Of a stretch of 64,000 nt of DNA, positions 34,828 through 44,537 are shown piece after piece. The DNA is from Paracoccus liaowanqingii (GTDB lineage: Bacteria; Pseudomonadota; Alphaproteobacteria; Rhodobacterales; Rhodobacteraceae), in NCBI RefSeq assembly GCF_004683865.2, contig NZ_CP038439.1, forward strand, positions 3,102,001 through 3,166,000, given 5' to 3'. The notes under the pieces were generated by a model. It ran no database searches. It had not been told where the DNA came from and worked only from the letters and a program-made list of their open reading frames with translations. How positions within the stretch are numbered: position 1 is the first letter of the stretch; every line of letters starts with the position of its first letter. The translations under genes were made by a program, and so were the position numbers.

Positions 34828-36135
34828 TCACAGGACATAGCGCGACAGGTCGGTCGATCGCGACAGATCGCCCAGATGCTGCTCGACGAAACCCGCATCC
34901 ACGCTGACCGACTGCCCGCTGCGGTCGGGGGCGGTAAAGGACAGCTCCTCGAAGACCCGCTCGATCACCGTGTACAGCCGCCGCGCGCCGATATTCTCGA
35001 CCGAGGCATTCACCTCGGCCGCGATCCGCGCCAAGGCGGCGATGCCGTCGGGGGTGAACTCGACACTCACCCCTTCGGTCGCCATCAGCGCGCTGTACTG
35101 GCGCGTCAGGGCGTTGTCCGTCTCGGTCAGGATGCGGATGAAATCCTCCTCGGTCAGGGCGCGCAGCTCGACCCGGATGGGCAGGCGGCCCTGCAGCTCG
35201 GGCAGCAGATCGCTCGGCTTCGCGACATGGAAGGCGCCCGATGCGATGAACAGGATGTGATCGGTCCGCACCGCGCCGTACTTGGTGCTGACGGTGGTGC
35301 CCTCGATCAGCGGCAGCAGGTCGCGCTGCACCCCCTCGCGGCTGACATCGCCGCCGCGCGCGTCCGAGCGCGCGCAGACCTTGTCGATCTCGTCGATGAA
35401 GACGATGCCGTTCTCCTGCACCGCCTCCAGCGCCGCCGCCTTGACCGCGTCGTCGTCCAGAAGCTTGTCGGCCTCTTCCGCGATCAGCAGTTCGTAGCTT
35501 TCCGACACCGTGATCTTGCGCCGCACGCGCCGCCCGCCGAAGGCCTTCATCAGCCCTGACAGGTCCATCATTCCGCCAAGCGGCTGGCCCGGCTGCCCCG
35601 GCATCTCCATCCCGCCGAGCGGGTTCGAGGTGTCCTGCATCTCCAGCTCGATGACCGTGTCATCCAGCTCGCCGCGCTTCAGCTTGTCGCGGAACATCTG
35701 GCGGGTGCCGTCGCGGGCATCCTTGCCGGCCAGCGCCTCGACGACGCGCTCCTCGGCGGCCTTGTGAGCGCGCGCCTTGACCGCCTCGCGCATGCGCTCG
35801 CGGGTGTCGATCACCGAGGCATCGACCAGATCGCGGATGATCTGCTCGACATCGCGCCCGACATAGCCCACCTCGGTGAACTTGGTCGCCTCGACCTTGA
35901 TGAAGGGCGCGTTGGCCAGCTTGGCCAGACGACGGCTGATCTCGGTCTTGCCGACGCCGGTGGGGCCGATCATCAGGATGTTCTTGGGATAGACCTCGTC
36001 GCGCAGGTCGTCGCCCAGCTGCTTGCGGCGCCAGCGGTTGCGCATCGCCACGGCCACGGCCCGCTTGGCGTCGTTCTGCCCGATGATGAACCGGTCCAGC
36101 TCGGACACGATCTCGCGGGGGGTCAGATCACTCAT
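34828..36135 (-). CDS. hslU: HslU, ATPase subunit of the HslUV protease
   Basis: 435 residues, the usual length, from ATG 36135. N-terminal [20 protein letters not shown] is standard. Walker A GPTGVGKT is at about 57-64 and Walker B is [11 protein letters not shown] with [19 protein letters not shown] following; the end is RYVL, whose tail activates HslV. HslU forms a hexamer that unfolds substrates and feeds HslV. It is downstream of hslV on the same strand with about 100 bases between that contain a repeat element. Confidence 0.96.
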   Translation of the reverse strand: MSDLTPREIVSELDRFIIGQNDAKRAVAVAMRNRWRRKQLGDDLRDEVYPKNILMIGPTGVGKTEISRRLAKLANAPFIKVEATKFTEVGYVGRDVEQIIRDLVDASVIDTRERMREAVKARAHKAAEERVVEALAGKDARDGTRQMFRDKLKRGELDDTVIELEMQDTSNPLGGMEMPGQPGQPLGGMMDLSGLMKAFGGRRVRRKITVSESYELLIAEEADKLLDDDAVKAAALEAVQENGIVFIDEIDKVCARSDARGGDVSREGVQRDLLPLIEGTTVSTKYGAVRTDHILFIASGAFHVAKPSDLLPELQGRLPIRVELRALTEEDFIRILTETDNALTRQYSALMATEGVSVEFTPDGIAALARIAAEVNASVENIGARRLYTVIERVFEELSFTAPDRSGQSVSVDAGFVEQHLGDLSRSTDLSRYVL

Positions 36136-36179
36136 CGCTTGTCTCCCGATAAGGGCCCGGCGCATCGCACCGCCCGCCC

Positions 36180-36232
36180 TTTCTTCTTCACTCAAATATC
36201 CTCGGGGGGTCCGGGGGGCGAAGCGCCCCCGG
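36180..36232 (-). repeat. Extragenic hairpin repeat, copy 1
   Basis: Between the hslV stop and hslU start. Read on the minus strand it has the stem GGGGGCG-CTT-CGCCCCC, then GGACCCCCCGAGGATATTT and a GAAGAAGAAA tail. The same order (G-rich hairpin, CCCCC, GRATATTT, GAAGAAGAAA) recurs at 50330-50386. Similar elements are, from memory, common after genes in Rhodobacterales genomes. Confidence 0.7.
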
Positions 36233-36237
36233 CCTGC

Positions 36238-36792
36238 CTAGCCGATCGTCTCGACCGTCAGCCGCCCGTTGGTGTAGACGCAGATGTCGGCCGCGATCGC
36301 CATGGCCTTGCGGGCGATCGCCTCGGCGTCCAGGTCGCTTTCCAGCAGACCGCGCGCCGCCGCCAGGGCGAAGTTGCCGCCCGAGCCGATGGCCGCCACG
36401 TCATGCTCCGGCTCCAGCACGTCGCCCGCGCCGGTGACGACCAGCAGGTCGACCCCGTCGGTCACGATCAGCATCGCTTCCAGATTGCGCAGGTACTTGT
36501 CCATGCGCCAATCCTTGGCCAGATCCACGCAGGCGCGCTGCAGCTGGCCGGGCGCGGCCTCCAGCTTCTTCTCCAGCCGCTCCAGCAGGGTGAAGGCGTC
36601 GGCGGTCGAGCCGGCAAAGCCCACCACCACGTCGCGTCCGCCGGGGGTCAGGCGGCGCACCTTGCGGGCGCTGCCCTTCATCACCGTCTGGCCGACGCTG
36701 ACCTGCCCGTCGCCCGCGACGACCACCTTGCCGTCCCGGCGCACCGCCAGGATCGTCGTGCCGTGCCAGCCGGGAAATCTGTCCTCTGCCAT
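36238..36792 (-). CDS. hslV: HslV, peptidase subunit of the HslUV protease
   Basis: 184 residues from ATG 36792. The catalytic Thr is exposed after removal of the leader [29 protein letters not shown] begins the mature protein. [21 protein letters not shown] and [17 protein letters not shown] match HslV, a proteasome-like dodecamer. The hslV-hslU order is the usual one. A sequence resembling a heat-shock (RpoH) promoter is located 38 bases upstream of the start. Confidence 0.96.
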   Translation of the reverse strand: MAEDRFPGWHGTTILAVRRDGKVVVAGDGQVSVGQTVMKGSARKVRRLTPGGRDVVVGFAGSTADAFTLLERLEKKLEAAPGQLQRACVDLAKDWRMDKYLRNLEAMLIVTDGVDLLVVTGAGDVLEPEHDVAAIGSGGNFALAAARGLLESDLDAEAIARKAMAIAADICVYTNGRLTVETIG

Positions 36793-36829
36793 GGGCCTGC
36801 TCCGTTCATCATTCGTTGTCCATGGGCAG

Positions 36830-36855
36830 ATATGGGTGCCGGGCAGGCCATGCAA
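36830..36855 (-). promoter_or_regulatory. Candidate RpoH (sigma32-type) promoter of hslVU
   Basis: On the minus strand, TTGCAT (36855-36850) is separated by 13 bases from CCCATAT (36836-36830). This resembles the sigma32 consensus TTGAAA-N13/15-CCCATnT, and hslVU is a classical heat-shock operon. The hslV start is 38 bases downstream. Confidence 0.5.
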
Positions 36856-36894
36856 CCCATTGAAACCGGCCCCGTCCCGCCCTAGCGTCGCCGC

Positions 36895-37797
36895 ATGAGC
36901 GCCGATCTGCTGCTGACCGTCTATCTGCATCCGCCGATCCTGCACACTGCGCGGGCGGGCAAGCTGGGCTTTCTCAATCGCATCCGGGCGCTTCTGGCGC
37001 CGCGCGGATGGCGGATCGAGGTGCGGCCCTCGGGCACCGGGCCCCGGGCCGAGGCGCCCGGGCGCGCGGGCTATGCGTTGTTCAACATGGAACGCCCGAC
37101 GCATGACCGGGCGCTGACCTTCCGCCTGGCCTATCACTTCCCCTACTGGCGGCTGGAACGCGAGGCCGAGCGCTGGCGCTGGCCCATCGCCCTGACCCGG
37201 TTCGAGCCGTCGCGGATCGAGGCCCAGCCCGCGCAGGACTTCGTCCGCCGCCTGCGCCACCGCGTGCTGCCGGGCCCGGCGCCCGAGCGGGGCGATCACA
37301 TCCTGATCCCGCTGCAGGGCCATATCCGCCGCCAGCGCAGCTTCCAGTCGGCCAGCCCCCTGCAGATGATCCGCGACGCCGCCGCGACCGGCCGGCCCTG
37401 CATCGTCACCCTGCACCTCAAGGAGGTCTATGATGACGAGGATCGGGCCGCGCTCGACTGGCTGGCCCGCGCCCATGGCAACGTGACCATCGGCGGCGAC
37501 ACGACCGCCCGGCTGCGCGACTGCGCCTTCGTGGTGACGCAAAACAGCGCGGTGGGCTTCGACGGGCTGATCCTGGGCAAGCCGGTCGTCCTCTATGCGC
37601 AAAGCGACTATCACCACGTCGCGCTGAACGCGGGGCGCCTCGGCGCCGACAAGGCGCTGGCCCGCGCCCCCGATCACGCCCCTCCGACCGAGAAGTACCT
37701 CGACTGGTTCCTGCGCCGCACCAGCCTGGACATGATGGCGCCCGATGCCGACGACCGGTTGCTGGCAGCCATGAAAAAAGGCGGCTGGCCCGTCTGA
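36895..37797 (+). CDS. Putative capsule-polysaccharide-type glycosyltransferase
   Basis: 300 residues, no signal peptide or membrane helix. The C-terminal half has a GT-B-like pattern: [20 protein letters not shown] (about 130-149), then [32 protein letters not shown] and the phrase [20 protein letters not shown], which resembles the nucleotide-sugar site region of KpsC/KpsS capsule enzymes (Capsule_synth family). I cannot place it more precisely. It is divergent from hslV and convergent with trxA, with no polysaccharide genes next to it. Confidence 0.5.
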   Translation: MSADLLLTVYLHPPILHTARAGKLGFLNRIRALLAPRGWRIEVRPSGTGPRAEAPGRAGYALFNMERPTHDRALTFRLAYHFPYWRLEREAERWRWPIALTRFEPSRIEAQPAQDFVRRLRHRVLPGPAPERGDHILIPLQGHIRRQRSFQSASPLQMIRDAAATGRPCIVTLHLKEVYDDEDRAALDWLARAHGNVTIGGDTTARLRDCAFVVTQNSAVGFDGLILGKPVVLYAQSDYHHVALNAGRLGADKALARAPDHAPPTEKYLDWFLRRTSLDMMAPDADDRLLAAMKKGGWPV

Positions 37798-37812
37798 GGG
37801 GCCGCCGCCTTT
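37774..37812. terminator. Bidirectional terminator shared by trxA and the capsule-like gene
   Basis: AAAGGCGGC (37777-37785) pairs with GCCGCCTTT (37804-37812), with an inner GGCCC/GGGCC. On the minus strand the stem is followed by TTTTTT, a good terminator for trxA. The left arm and loop overlap the last eight codons and the stop of the plus-strand gene. Confidence 0.75.
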
Positions 37813-37831
37813 CACGTCGCGCGCAGGAGGA

Positions 37832-38152
37832 TCAGACCGATTCGTCGATCCAGCTTTTCAGCGCCGCCTTGGGGGCCGCGCCCATGCGGTTCGACACGAC
37901 CTCGCCGCCCTTGAACATGAACAGCGCGGGGATGCCGCGCACGCCCAAGGCCGCCGCTTGCTCGGGGTTCTCGTCCACGTTGATCTTCACGATCTTGATG
38001 CGGCCGGCATATTCGTCCGACAGCTCTTCCAGAGCCGGGCCGATCTGCTTGCAGGGGCCGCACCATTCGGCCCAGAAATCGACGATCACGGGGGTGTCGG
38101 CCTGACGCACTTCGGCGTCGAAATCGGTGTCGTTCACATGCACGGTGGCCAT
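37832..38152 (-). CDS. trxA: Thioredoxin
   Basis: 106 residues, the standard size for thioredoxin 1. Active site is [10 protein letters not shown] with Cys31 and Cys34; the cis-Pro lies in [13 protein letters not shown]. It is a cytoplasmic dithiol reductant for ribonucleotide reductase, PAPS reductase and others. It lies downstream of addA on the same strand (80 bases), as in many alphaproteobacteria. Confidence 0.96.
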   Translation of the reverse strand: MATVHVNDTDFDAEVRQADTPVIVDFWAEWCGPCKQIGPALEELSDEYAGRIKIVKINVDENPEQAAALGVRGIPALFMFKGGEVVSNRMGAAPKAALKSWIDESV

Positions 38153-38232
38153 GGTCAGCTCCTGTCAGGGGGGGCCGGACGGGACCGGCAGGGATGGGTT
38201 CCCTCAACAGCTATGAACCAAGGCGCCCGGGG

Positions 38233-41200
38233 TCAAGAGGCAGGGGCCTCGACACCCAGCCTGGCCATGACCGGGTCCAGCACCGCATCGGGCAGGTCCA
38301 TCAGGCTGCGGCTGGCCGTCCACAGCACCGCCATGCGCAGGGGCCGACCCGGCCAGATGCCCCGCAGGGCGGCGCGATAGGCGGCCATCTGGCGCAGGAT
38401 TCCCTCGGGCACCGCCTCGGGCGTGGCGGGGACATCGGCATTCGTCTTGTAATCGACTGCCGTGATCAGGTCGGGCGTCACGACCAGCCGGTCGATCACC
38501 CCGTTCAGCAAGCCCAAGCCCGGCAGGGGTGCCGTCAGCGCGACCTCGGACAGGATCTGCGCCTCCGGGCCGGGCTGCAGGACCTGCGACAGCGCGGGGG
38601 CGGACAGGATTTCGCCCGCCTCGGCCAGCAGCAGGGCCATGTCGGCCCCGTCCGGCAGCCCGCCCTCGGCCCCCGACAGGATCGCCCCCGCGATGCGGGG
38701 CCAGTCGGGGGCGGGATGGGCGGGCAGATGCTCTAGCAGCAGGTGCAGGCGGGTGCCGCGCAGCATCGCGGCCTCGCGGTCGCCGTCCGAGGTCGCGGCC
38801 AGCACCTTGGCCCCGCCCAGCCCGCTGGCGGTGACGGGAGCCACGAAATCGGGCGCCGGCGGCGCCATGCGCAGCGCCCAGTCCGGAGGATTGCGCCGCG
38901 GCGGCAGGGCCGTGGCGACGGAGGGCGCCTGTTCGGGCCAGTCGCCCCAGGACAGGCGCAGGCCCGTCCCGATTCCCTCGACGGTCAGGTCGGATCGGTC
39001 CAGCCCGGCGCGGCCCGCGCCCTCGGCCACCATCGCGTGCCAGCTGTCCAGCCCCTCGCCCGTCTCGCCCGCCGCCGCCACGATCAGCCAGCTTTCCGCC
39101 CGGGTCATCGCCACATAGAGCAGGCGCCGCCGTTCCTCGCCCTGACGCCGGTCCCAATCGGCCACGGCCAGCGCGACGGAATCGCAGCGATCCGCCGCCG
39201 CGCCGCGCCAGACGGGCAAGCGGTCCAGCCGCACCAGCGGCTGGCGGCTGGCGGCGCGGCGGGTCTGCGTCTCGGGCAGGATGACGATCGGGCTTTCCAG
39301 ACCCTTGGAACCATGCACGGTCATCACCCGGATCAGCCCGCCCGCGCCGCCGGGCAGCTGGCGCTTGACCTCGACCTCGTCGCTGGCCAGCCAGACCAGG
39401 AAGCCGGTCAGCGAGGGGGTTTCGACCTGCTCATAGGCCAGGGCCTGCGACATCAGCTCGTCGATGCCGTCCACAGCCTCGGGGCCAAGCCGCGCCAGCA
39501 GGGCGGCCCGGCCGCCATGCCGGGTCAGCAGGCGGGCGATCAGGTCATGGGGACGCAGGTAGTCGGCGTTCTTGGCGAGGTCGTTGAAAACCGCCTGAAT
39601 TTCGCTGTGCTGGGACTCGCGCAGACGAATCCAGAGATACTCGCCCTTCTTTCGCCCCTGCGCCAGGTGGTAGAGGTCATCCTCGGACAGCCCGAACAGG
39701 GGCGAGCGCAGGCTGGCGGCCAGCGCCAGGTCGTCCTCGGGGGTGGCCAGCACCGACAGGGTGGCGGTGATGTCGCGCACCGCCAGCTCGCCCGCCAGCC
39801 GCAGCCGGTCGGCGCCCGCCACCGGCAGGCCCGCCGATTTCAGCTCCGCGATCAGCGCGGCGAACAGGTCGGCCCGGCGCTGCACCAGGATCTGGATGTC
39901 GCCCGCGCCGATGGGCCGGGCCGCCCCCGTCTTCGCGTCCAGGATCGGCGTGCCGATCATCGCGCCGATCTGCGCCGCGATATGGCGGGCCAGCTGCGTC
40001 TCGGCGTCGTTCTCTGATGGCGCGTCGACGGGGCGGGTCCAGTCTTCGGGGTCGGTCTTGTCGGGCTTGGGCAGGGCGGGCCACAGGTCCACGCGCCCGG
40101 GCAGGGCGTCACGGAAGGCCAGATGGCGCGGCGGATCGCCCAGACCCGCCGCCGCCTCGCCCTGGAACACCGCATCGACCAGCCGCAGGATCGCCGGAGA
40201 GGACCGGAAGCTGTGCGCCAGCCCGCGCCGCTGCATCGGCTGTTGCACGGCCTGGAAGTCCCGGTCGAAGAGGTCGCGCATCGCCTCGAAGACGGCGATG
40301 TCGGCGCCTTGGAAGGAATAGATCGACTGCTTGGGATCGCCCACCACGAACAGCGTGCGGGGCCGGTCATGGGTGCCCGCGCCGCTGGTGAACTCGTCGG
40401 TCAGGCGGCGGATCACGCGCCATTGTTCCGGGCTGGTGTCCTGCGCCTCGTCCACCAGGATGTGGTCGATGCCGCCGTCCAGCCGCCACAGCACCCATTG
40501 CGCCATGCTGGATTCCTCCAGCAGCTGCGCGGTGCGGCGGATCAGGTCGTCGAAATCCAGCCAGCCATGCGCGGCCTTGGCGGCGTTCATGCGGGTGGCG
40601 AAGGCATGGCCGAAGCGGTGCAGGGCCAGCGACTTTTCCGCCGCCGTCAGTGCCAAGGCCTGCGGGCGGGCCAGCTCGACCCGCTCCATCAGGTCGTTCA
40701 GATCGTCCATGAAGGGCGCGCAGGCGCCAATCGCCAGATCCTTGGTGGGAATCTTTCCGGTCTTGGCGCCGAAGGGCACCTTGGCGCTGCCGCCGAACAG
40801 CAGGCAACCGAACAGGCGCGCCAGATCGGCCATGCCGGGATCGCGCCAGCGGACCTGCGCCAGCGCCTCGGCCAGCTTGGCGTCGGTGACCTTGCCCGTC
40901 CGCAGGGCGGGGATCAGCGCGTCGGCCAGATCGCCCTCGGCGCCCAGGAAGACCTGCGCCAGCAGGCTGTCCGCCGTCAGCCCGGGCGGCACGTCCAGCG
41001 CCGCCCACAGCGCGTCCGGATCGGGCGCGGTCTCGAAATCGGCCAGCGACAGGCTGGCCAGGAAGCGGTCCAGATCGTCGCCCGAATGCAGCCGCGTCAG
41101 GTCGGCGATGGCCGGGTGGTCCCCTTCGGCCATCTCCTCGATGATCTCGCCTCGCAGGGCGCGGGCGCTGCGGTCGTCCAGTTCCGCAAAGCCCATCGGC

Positions 41201-41610
41201 ACCCCCGCCTCCAGCGGAAAGCGCCGCAGCAGGGCCGCGCAGAAGCTGTGGATGGTCTGCACCTTCAGCCCGCCCGGAGTCTCGATGGCACGCGCGAACA
41301 GGCGCCGCGCGGCGGGCAAGTCGGGCGCGGCCTCCTGTCCCTCGCCCAACTGCGCCAGTTCGGCGCGCAGGTCGGGCTCGGGCAGCATCGCCCACCGGCC
41401 AAGCCGGGCCAGCAGGCGGTTCTGCATCTCGGTCGCGGCGGCCTTGGTATAGGTCAGGCACAGGATGCGCTCGGGCGGGGTGCCCGCCAGCAGCAGCCGC
41501 GCCACGCGGTCGGTCAGCACCCGCGTCTTGCCCGATCCCGCATTGGCCGTCAGCCAGGTGGACCGCAGCGGATCGGCCGCCGCGATCTGGTTCAGCGTCG
41601 CCTCATCCAT
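38233..41610 (-). CDS. addA: AddA, helicase-nuclease subunit for double-strand-break repair
   Basis: 1125 residues. An SF1 UvrD-type helicase: Walker A is ANAGSGKT (22-29), motif II is DHILVDEAQDTSP, motif III includes FVVGDPKQSIYSFQGAD, and motif VI includes RRLLYVAMTRAE. The C-terminal RecB-type nuclease has the catalytic AVDYKTNADVP. AddAB resects DNA ends for RecA in alphaproteobacteria, replacing RecBCD. Start ATG 41610 overlaps the addB stop by 8 bases. Confidence 0.95.
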   Translation of the reverse strand: MDEATLNQIAAADPLRSTWLTANAGSGKTRVLTDRVARLLLAGTPPERILCLTYTKAAATEMQNRLLARLGRWAMLPEPDLRAELAQLGEGQEAAPDLPAARRLFARAIETPGGLKVQTIHSFCAALLRRFPLEAGVPMGFAELDDRSARALRGEIIEEMAEGDHPAIADLTRLHSGDDLDRFLASLSLADFETAPDPDALWAALDVPPGLTADSLLAQVFLGAEGDLADALIPALRTGKVTDAKLAEALAQVRWRDPGMADLARLFGCLLFGGSAKVPFGAKTGKIPTKDLAIGACAPFMDDLNDLMERVELARPQALALTAAEKSLALHRFGHAFATRMNAAKAAHGWLDFDDLIRRTAQLLEESSMAQWVLWRLDGGIDHILVDEAQDTSPEQWRVIRRLTDEFTSGAGTHDRPRTLFVVGDPKQSIYSFQGADIAVFEAMRDLFDRDFQAVQQPMQRRGLAHSFRSSPAILRLVDAVFQGEAAAGLGDPPRHLAFRDALPGRVDLWPALPKPDKTDPEDWTRPVDAPSENDAETQLARHIAAQIGAMIGTPILDAKTGAARPIGAGDIQILVQRRADLFAALIAELKSAGLPVAGADRLRLAGELAVRDITATLSVLATPEDDLALAASLRSPLFGLSEDDLYHLAQGRKKGEYLWIRLRESQHSEIQAVFNDLAKNADYLRPHDLIARLLTRHGGRAALLARLGPEAVDGIDELMSQALAYEQVETPSLTGFLVWLASDEVEVKRQLPGGAGGLIRVMTVHGSKGLESPIVILPETQTRRAASRQPLVRLDRLPVWRGAAADRCDSVALAVADWDRRQGEERRRLLYVAMTRAESWLIVAAAGETGEGLDSWHAMVAEGAGRAGLDRSDLTVEGIGTGLRLSWGDWPEQAPSVATALPPRRNPPDWALRMAPPAPDFVAPVTASGLGGAKVLAATSDGDREAAMLRGTRLHLLLEHLPAHPAPDWPRIAGAILSGAEGGLPDGADMALLLAEAGEILSAPALSQVLQPGPEAQILSEVALTAPLPGLGLLNGVIDRLVVTPDLITAVDYKTNADVPATPEAVPEGILRQMAAYRAALRGIWPGRPLRMAVLWTASRSLMDLPDAVLDPVMARLGVEAPAS

Positions 41611-44536
41611 GATCGCCCACCTTCTGCGGCCGGGCCTGATCGGTCAGCGCCCATTCCCCGAACCGCGCCAGATGGTCGTAATCCCCGGCATAGGAGGTCC
41701 GCTGAGGCGCCCGCATGGCGGTGAAGCCCGCATCCCCGGTCAGATAGGCCTCGATCAGGCGCACGAAGCCGTCCCAAGTCTCGCCCTCGATCTGGTCGGA
41801 ATGCTCGCGGTCATGGGTCCTGCCCTCGCCGCCCAGCTGGATGTAGCGCAAGCCTGCCACGTCCACGGGGCCGAGCGCGTCGAAGCCGCCGCGCCGGGCC
41901 ATCGCGGCCTCCAGCATCAGCTGCTTGTCGAAATGGCGGATCATCGCATCGGTGGGCGGCGTGCCGGACTTGTAGTCATAGACGACGACCCGCCCCTCGG
42001 TCAGCAGGTCGATCCGGTCGGGCTTGGCGGTCAGGGTGAAATCCATCCCCGACAGCGCGACCCGGCCCCTCTTTTCCACGACCATCGGCATGCCCTCGGC
42101 CAGGCGGGCCAGCTCGTCGGCGACGATCCGGTCGGCAATGGCCGCGATCCGCGCCGACCAGAAGGCGCGGGCGGCGGGCCAGGGCACGTCGGCCTGCAGC
42201 ACCTCTGCGGTCAGCGACAGGAAGGTCGCGCGCAGCGCCTCGGGCGGGGTTTCGGGGGTGGGGCGGCTGTTCAGCAGAGCCTCGACGATGGCATGCAGGG
42301 TCTGGCCGCGCAGGGCCGCATCGGGCTGGGGCCGCAGGGGCGGCAGCGGGCGCAAGCCCAGCACCCGCTTGGCATAGACCGCATAGGGATCGCGGATCAG
42401 CAGCGAGACATCGGTGACCGGCAGCTCCCGGAAGGGCGGCCCCGGCGGCACCGGAGAGGGGCGCGGCGCGGGGGCCACGGGCGCGGGCGGGCGGGCCACC
42501 GCCTCGGCCATGGCCAGCCATTCGGCGCCGCGCGCCCGCATCGCGGCCAGGGCCTGGGGGCCGTTCCGGTCGGGCAGGCCGCCCATCAGGTTCAGCATCC
42601 GGTTCAGCCAGCGCGAGGGGATGGTCTCGGCCTCGGCATCGCGGCGGGCGCGGGTCAGGAACACCCGGTCGGCGGCGATGCCCTGCTGGAAGTCATGCGC
42701 GGCCAGCCCGATCTGGCGTTCGGGCAGGGGCAGGCCCGCCTGCGCCCGCATCTGGCGCGACAGCCAGGGGTCGGGTGACAAGGGCTGGGGCCAGCCCCCC
42801 TCATTCAGCCCCGACAGGATCACCGTGCCATGGGCGTAAAGCCGCGCCTCGCGCGGGCCGCGGATGCGCAGGCAGTGATGGCCCGCCACATCCTCGCGCA
42901 GGGCCTTGGCCTGCAGTTCGGTGACCAGAAGCGCGCTGAAGTCGGTGGGGCCGATTTCGGGGCCCAGGGGCGCGTGTTCGGCCAGATAGGCCAGCACGGC
43001 CTGCGCCATCTGGCCCGCCTTGTCCTGCCACAGGCGCGAGGCATCGACCGTGCCGCCCGGTCCGGCGGCCAAGGCCTCGGCCAGCGACATCATGTCGGCC
43101 AGACGGTCGGGCAGGGGGCGGGGCGCGCGGTCGCGGGCCAGGGGCGTGATGCGGTCCAGCATCCCGGCCAGCCAGCCCGCCCAGATCTTGCGCGTCTCGT
43201 CGCCCTTCGTCGCCCAATCGGCCAGGGTGGCGGCATCGGGGAAGGCCGGGCCGCGGCGGCGCAGCTGCAGTTCCAGCTCGCGCGTCTCGCGCAGCATCTG
43301 GTTGCGGCCGATCGCCTCGGAGCCGGTGGCCGTCAGCGGATGCTTGAGCAGGATCAGCAGCCGGTCGATGGTCAGCGGCTGCCCGAACAGCGCCGCGACC
43401 TGGCGCAGGAACAGGCCCGGCGCGGTCAGCGGCAGGGGCCGCCCGGCGCTGTCGTCGGGGCGGATGTGCCAGCGGTCCAGCGCGGCGGTGACGCGGCGGA
43501 TCAGCCCGCTGTCGGCCGCGATCAGGGTGATCAGCGTGCCGCGTTCGGCGGCGTCGCGCATGACCAGCGCGATGGCCTCGGCCTCCTGCCCCGGCTGGTC
43601 GGCCTCGATCAGGGTCAGATCCTTGGTCGCGGGGATCAGGTCGGGCAGGTCGGGCCCCTCGGCGATCCACTGGTCGGTGACCGGGGCGGGACGCAGCGCC
43701 AGCGAGATCAGGCGGTTGCGATCCTCGGAAAGCGGGCGTTCCTCGGTCCAGCGGCCGGGATAGCCGGCGGCGGCGATCAGCGGCGCAAAGCGGGCCTGCG
43801 GATGGTCGTCGGCCTGCGCCAGCCCCTCCCACACCTCGGGGGGCTGGTCGAAATCGAAGCCGGGCAGCACCACCGCGCCGTTGGGCAGTGCCGCCACCGC
43901 CTGCATGTAGAGCCGCGTCGCCCCGTGCGAGCCGGTCGAGCCCGCCACGATCACCGGCCCCTCGGGCAGGTTCAGACCCTGCGGCCAGTCGGCCTGTGCG
44001 GCCTCGGCCGCGGCGCGCTGGCGGGCGGGGCGGTCCAGCGCGGGGTTGCCCAGGTGGAAATCCGCCGCGATCCGCAGGAAGGCCAGGGCGTTCTGCCAGT
44101 GGCGCGCGTGATCGCCGGTGTCGATCGCCTCCAGCGCGGTGATGTCGCGCCCTTCGGTCTGCATCTCTACCATCAGCTGCGACAGCGATTGCGCCAGTAC
44201 GGGGATGGAATGGCCGGCGCCCAGATCGGGGCGCAGCCGCATCATCTGCGCGATCAGCCGGGCCAGCTGCAGGCGGCGCGCCAGCGGCGCCTCGGGCGGG
44301 TCGGGCATGACCAGCGGTCCGGGATCGACCCCGGTGATGGATCGGATCTGCGGCAGCAGCAGAGGTCCGGCTTTGTCAAAGGCCCGGAATAGGGCGCCGC
44401 GCGTGGGCGCGGCATTGGTCAGCACGGTGACGCGGGCCAGCGCCTCGGGCGGCTGGTCGCGCATCCGCGCCAGCAGGCCCTGCACGAAGCCCTCGGCGAA
44501 ATCGACGCCGGGGGGCAGGGCATAAAGGCCGCGCAT
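41603..44536 (-). CDS. addB: AddB, nuclease/helicase-like subunit for double-strand-break repair
   Basis: 977 residues from ATG 44536, one base from the preceding stop; a GTG at 44545 would add three codons and overlap it. The N-terminal half is helicase-like but lacks a clear Walker A, as in the alphaproteobacterial AddB. The C-terminal RecB-like nuclease has VVYDYKSGTPPT (near residue 860). I see no set of four cysteines for the Fe-S cluster known in Bacillus AddB. It overlaps addA by 8 bases. Confidence 0.93.
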   Translation of the reverse strand: MRGLYALPPGVDFAEGFVQGLLARMRDQPPEALARVTVLTNAAPTRGALFRAFDKAGPLLLPQIRSITGVDPGPLVMPDPPEAPLARRLQLARLIAQMMRLRPDLGAGHSIPVLAQSLSQLMVEMQTEGRDITALEAIDTGDHARHWQNALAFLRIAADFHLGNPALDRPARQRAAAEAAQADWPQGLNLPEGPVIVAGSTGSHGATRLYMQAVAALPNGAVVLPGFDFDQPPEVWEGLAQADDHPQARFAPLIAAAGYPGRWTEERPLSEDRNRLISLALRPAPVTDQWIAEGPDLPDLIPATKDLTLIEADQPGQEAEAIALVMRDAAERGTLITLIAADSGLIRRVTAALDRWHIRPDDSAGRPLPLTAPGLFLRQVAALFGQPLTIDRLLILLKHPLTATGSEAIGRNQMLRETRELELQLRRRGPAFPDAATLADWATKGDETRKIWAGWLAGMLDRITPLARDRAPRPLPDRLADMMSLAEALAAGPGGTVDASRLWQDKAGQMAQAVLAYLAEHAPLGPEIGPTDFSALLVTELQAKALREDVAGHHCLRIRGPREARLYAHGTVILSGLNEGGWPQPLSPDPWLSRQMRAQAGLPLPERQIGLAAHDFQQGIAADRVFLTRARRDAEAETIPSRWLNRMLNLMGGLPDRNGPQALAAMRARGAEWLAMAEAVARPPAPVAPAPRPSPVPPGPPFRELPVTDVSLLIRDPYAVYAKRVLGLRPLPPLRPQPDAALRGQTLHAIVEALLNSRPTPETPPEALRATFLSLTAEVLQADVPWPAARAFWSARIAAIADRIVADELARLAEGMPMVVEKRGRVALSGMDFTLTAKPDRIDLLTEGRVVVYDYKSGTPPTDAMIRHFDKQLMLEAAMARRGGFDALGPVDVAGLRYIQLGGEGRTHDREHSDQIEGETWDGFVRLIEAYLTGDAGFTAMRAPQRTSYAGDYDHLARFGEWALTDQARPQKVGDHG

Positions 44537-44537
44537 C

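Noticed and set aside
36895..37797. Possibility of a complete capsule locus
   Set aside because: Only one gene with capsule-enzyme likeness is present; neighbours are hslVU and trxA, so no locus can be claimed.
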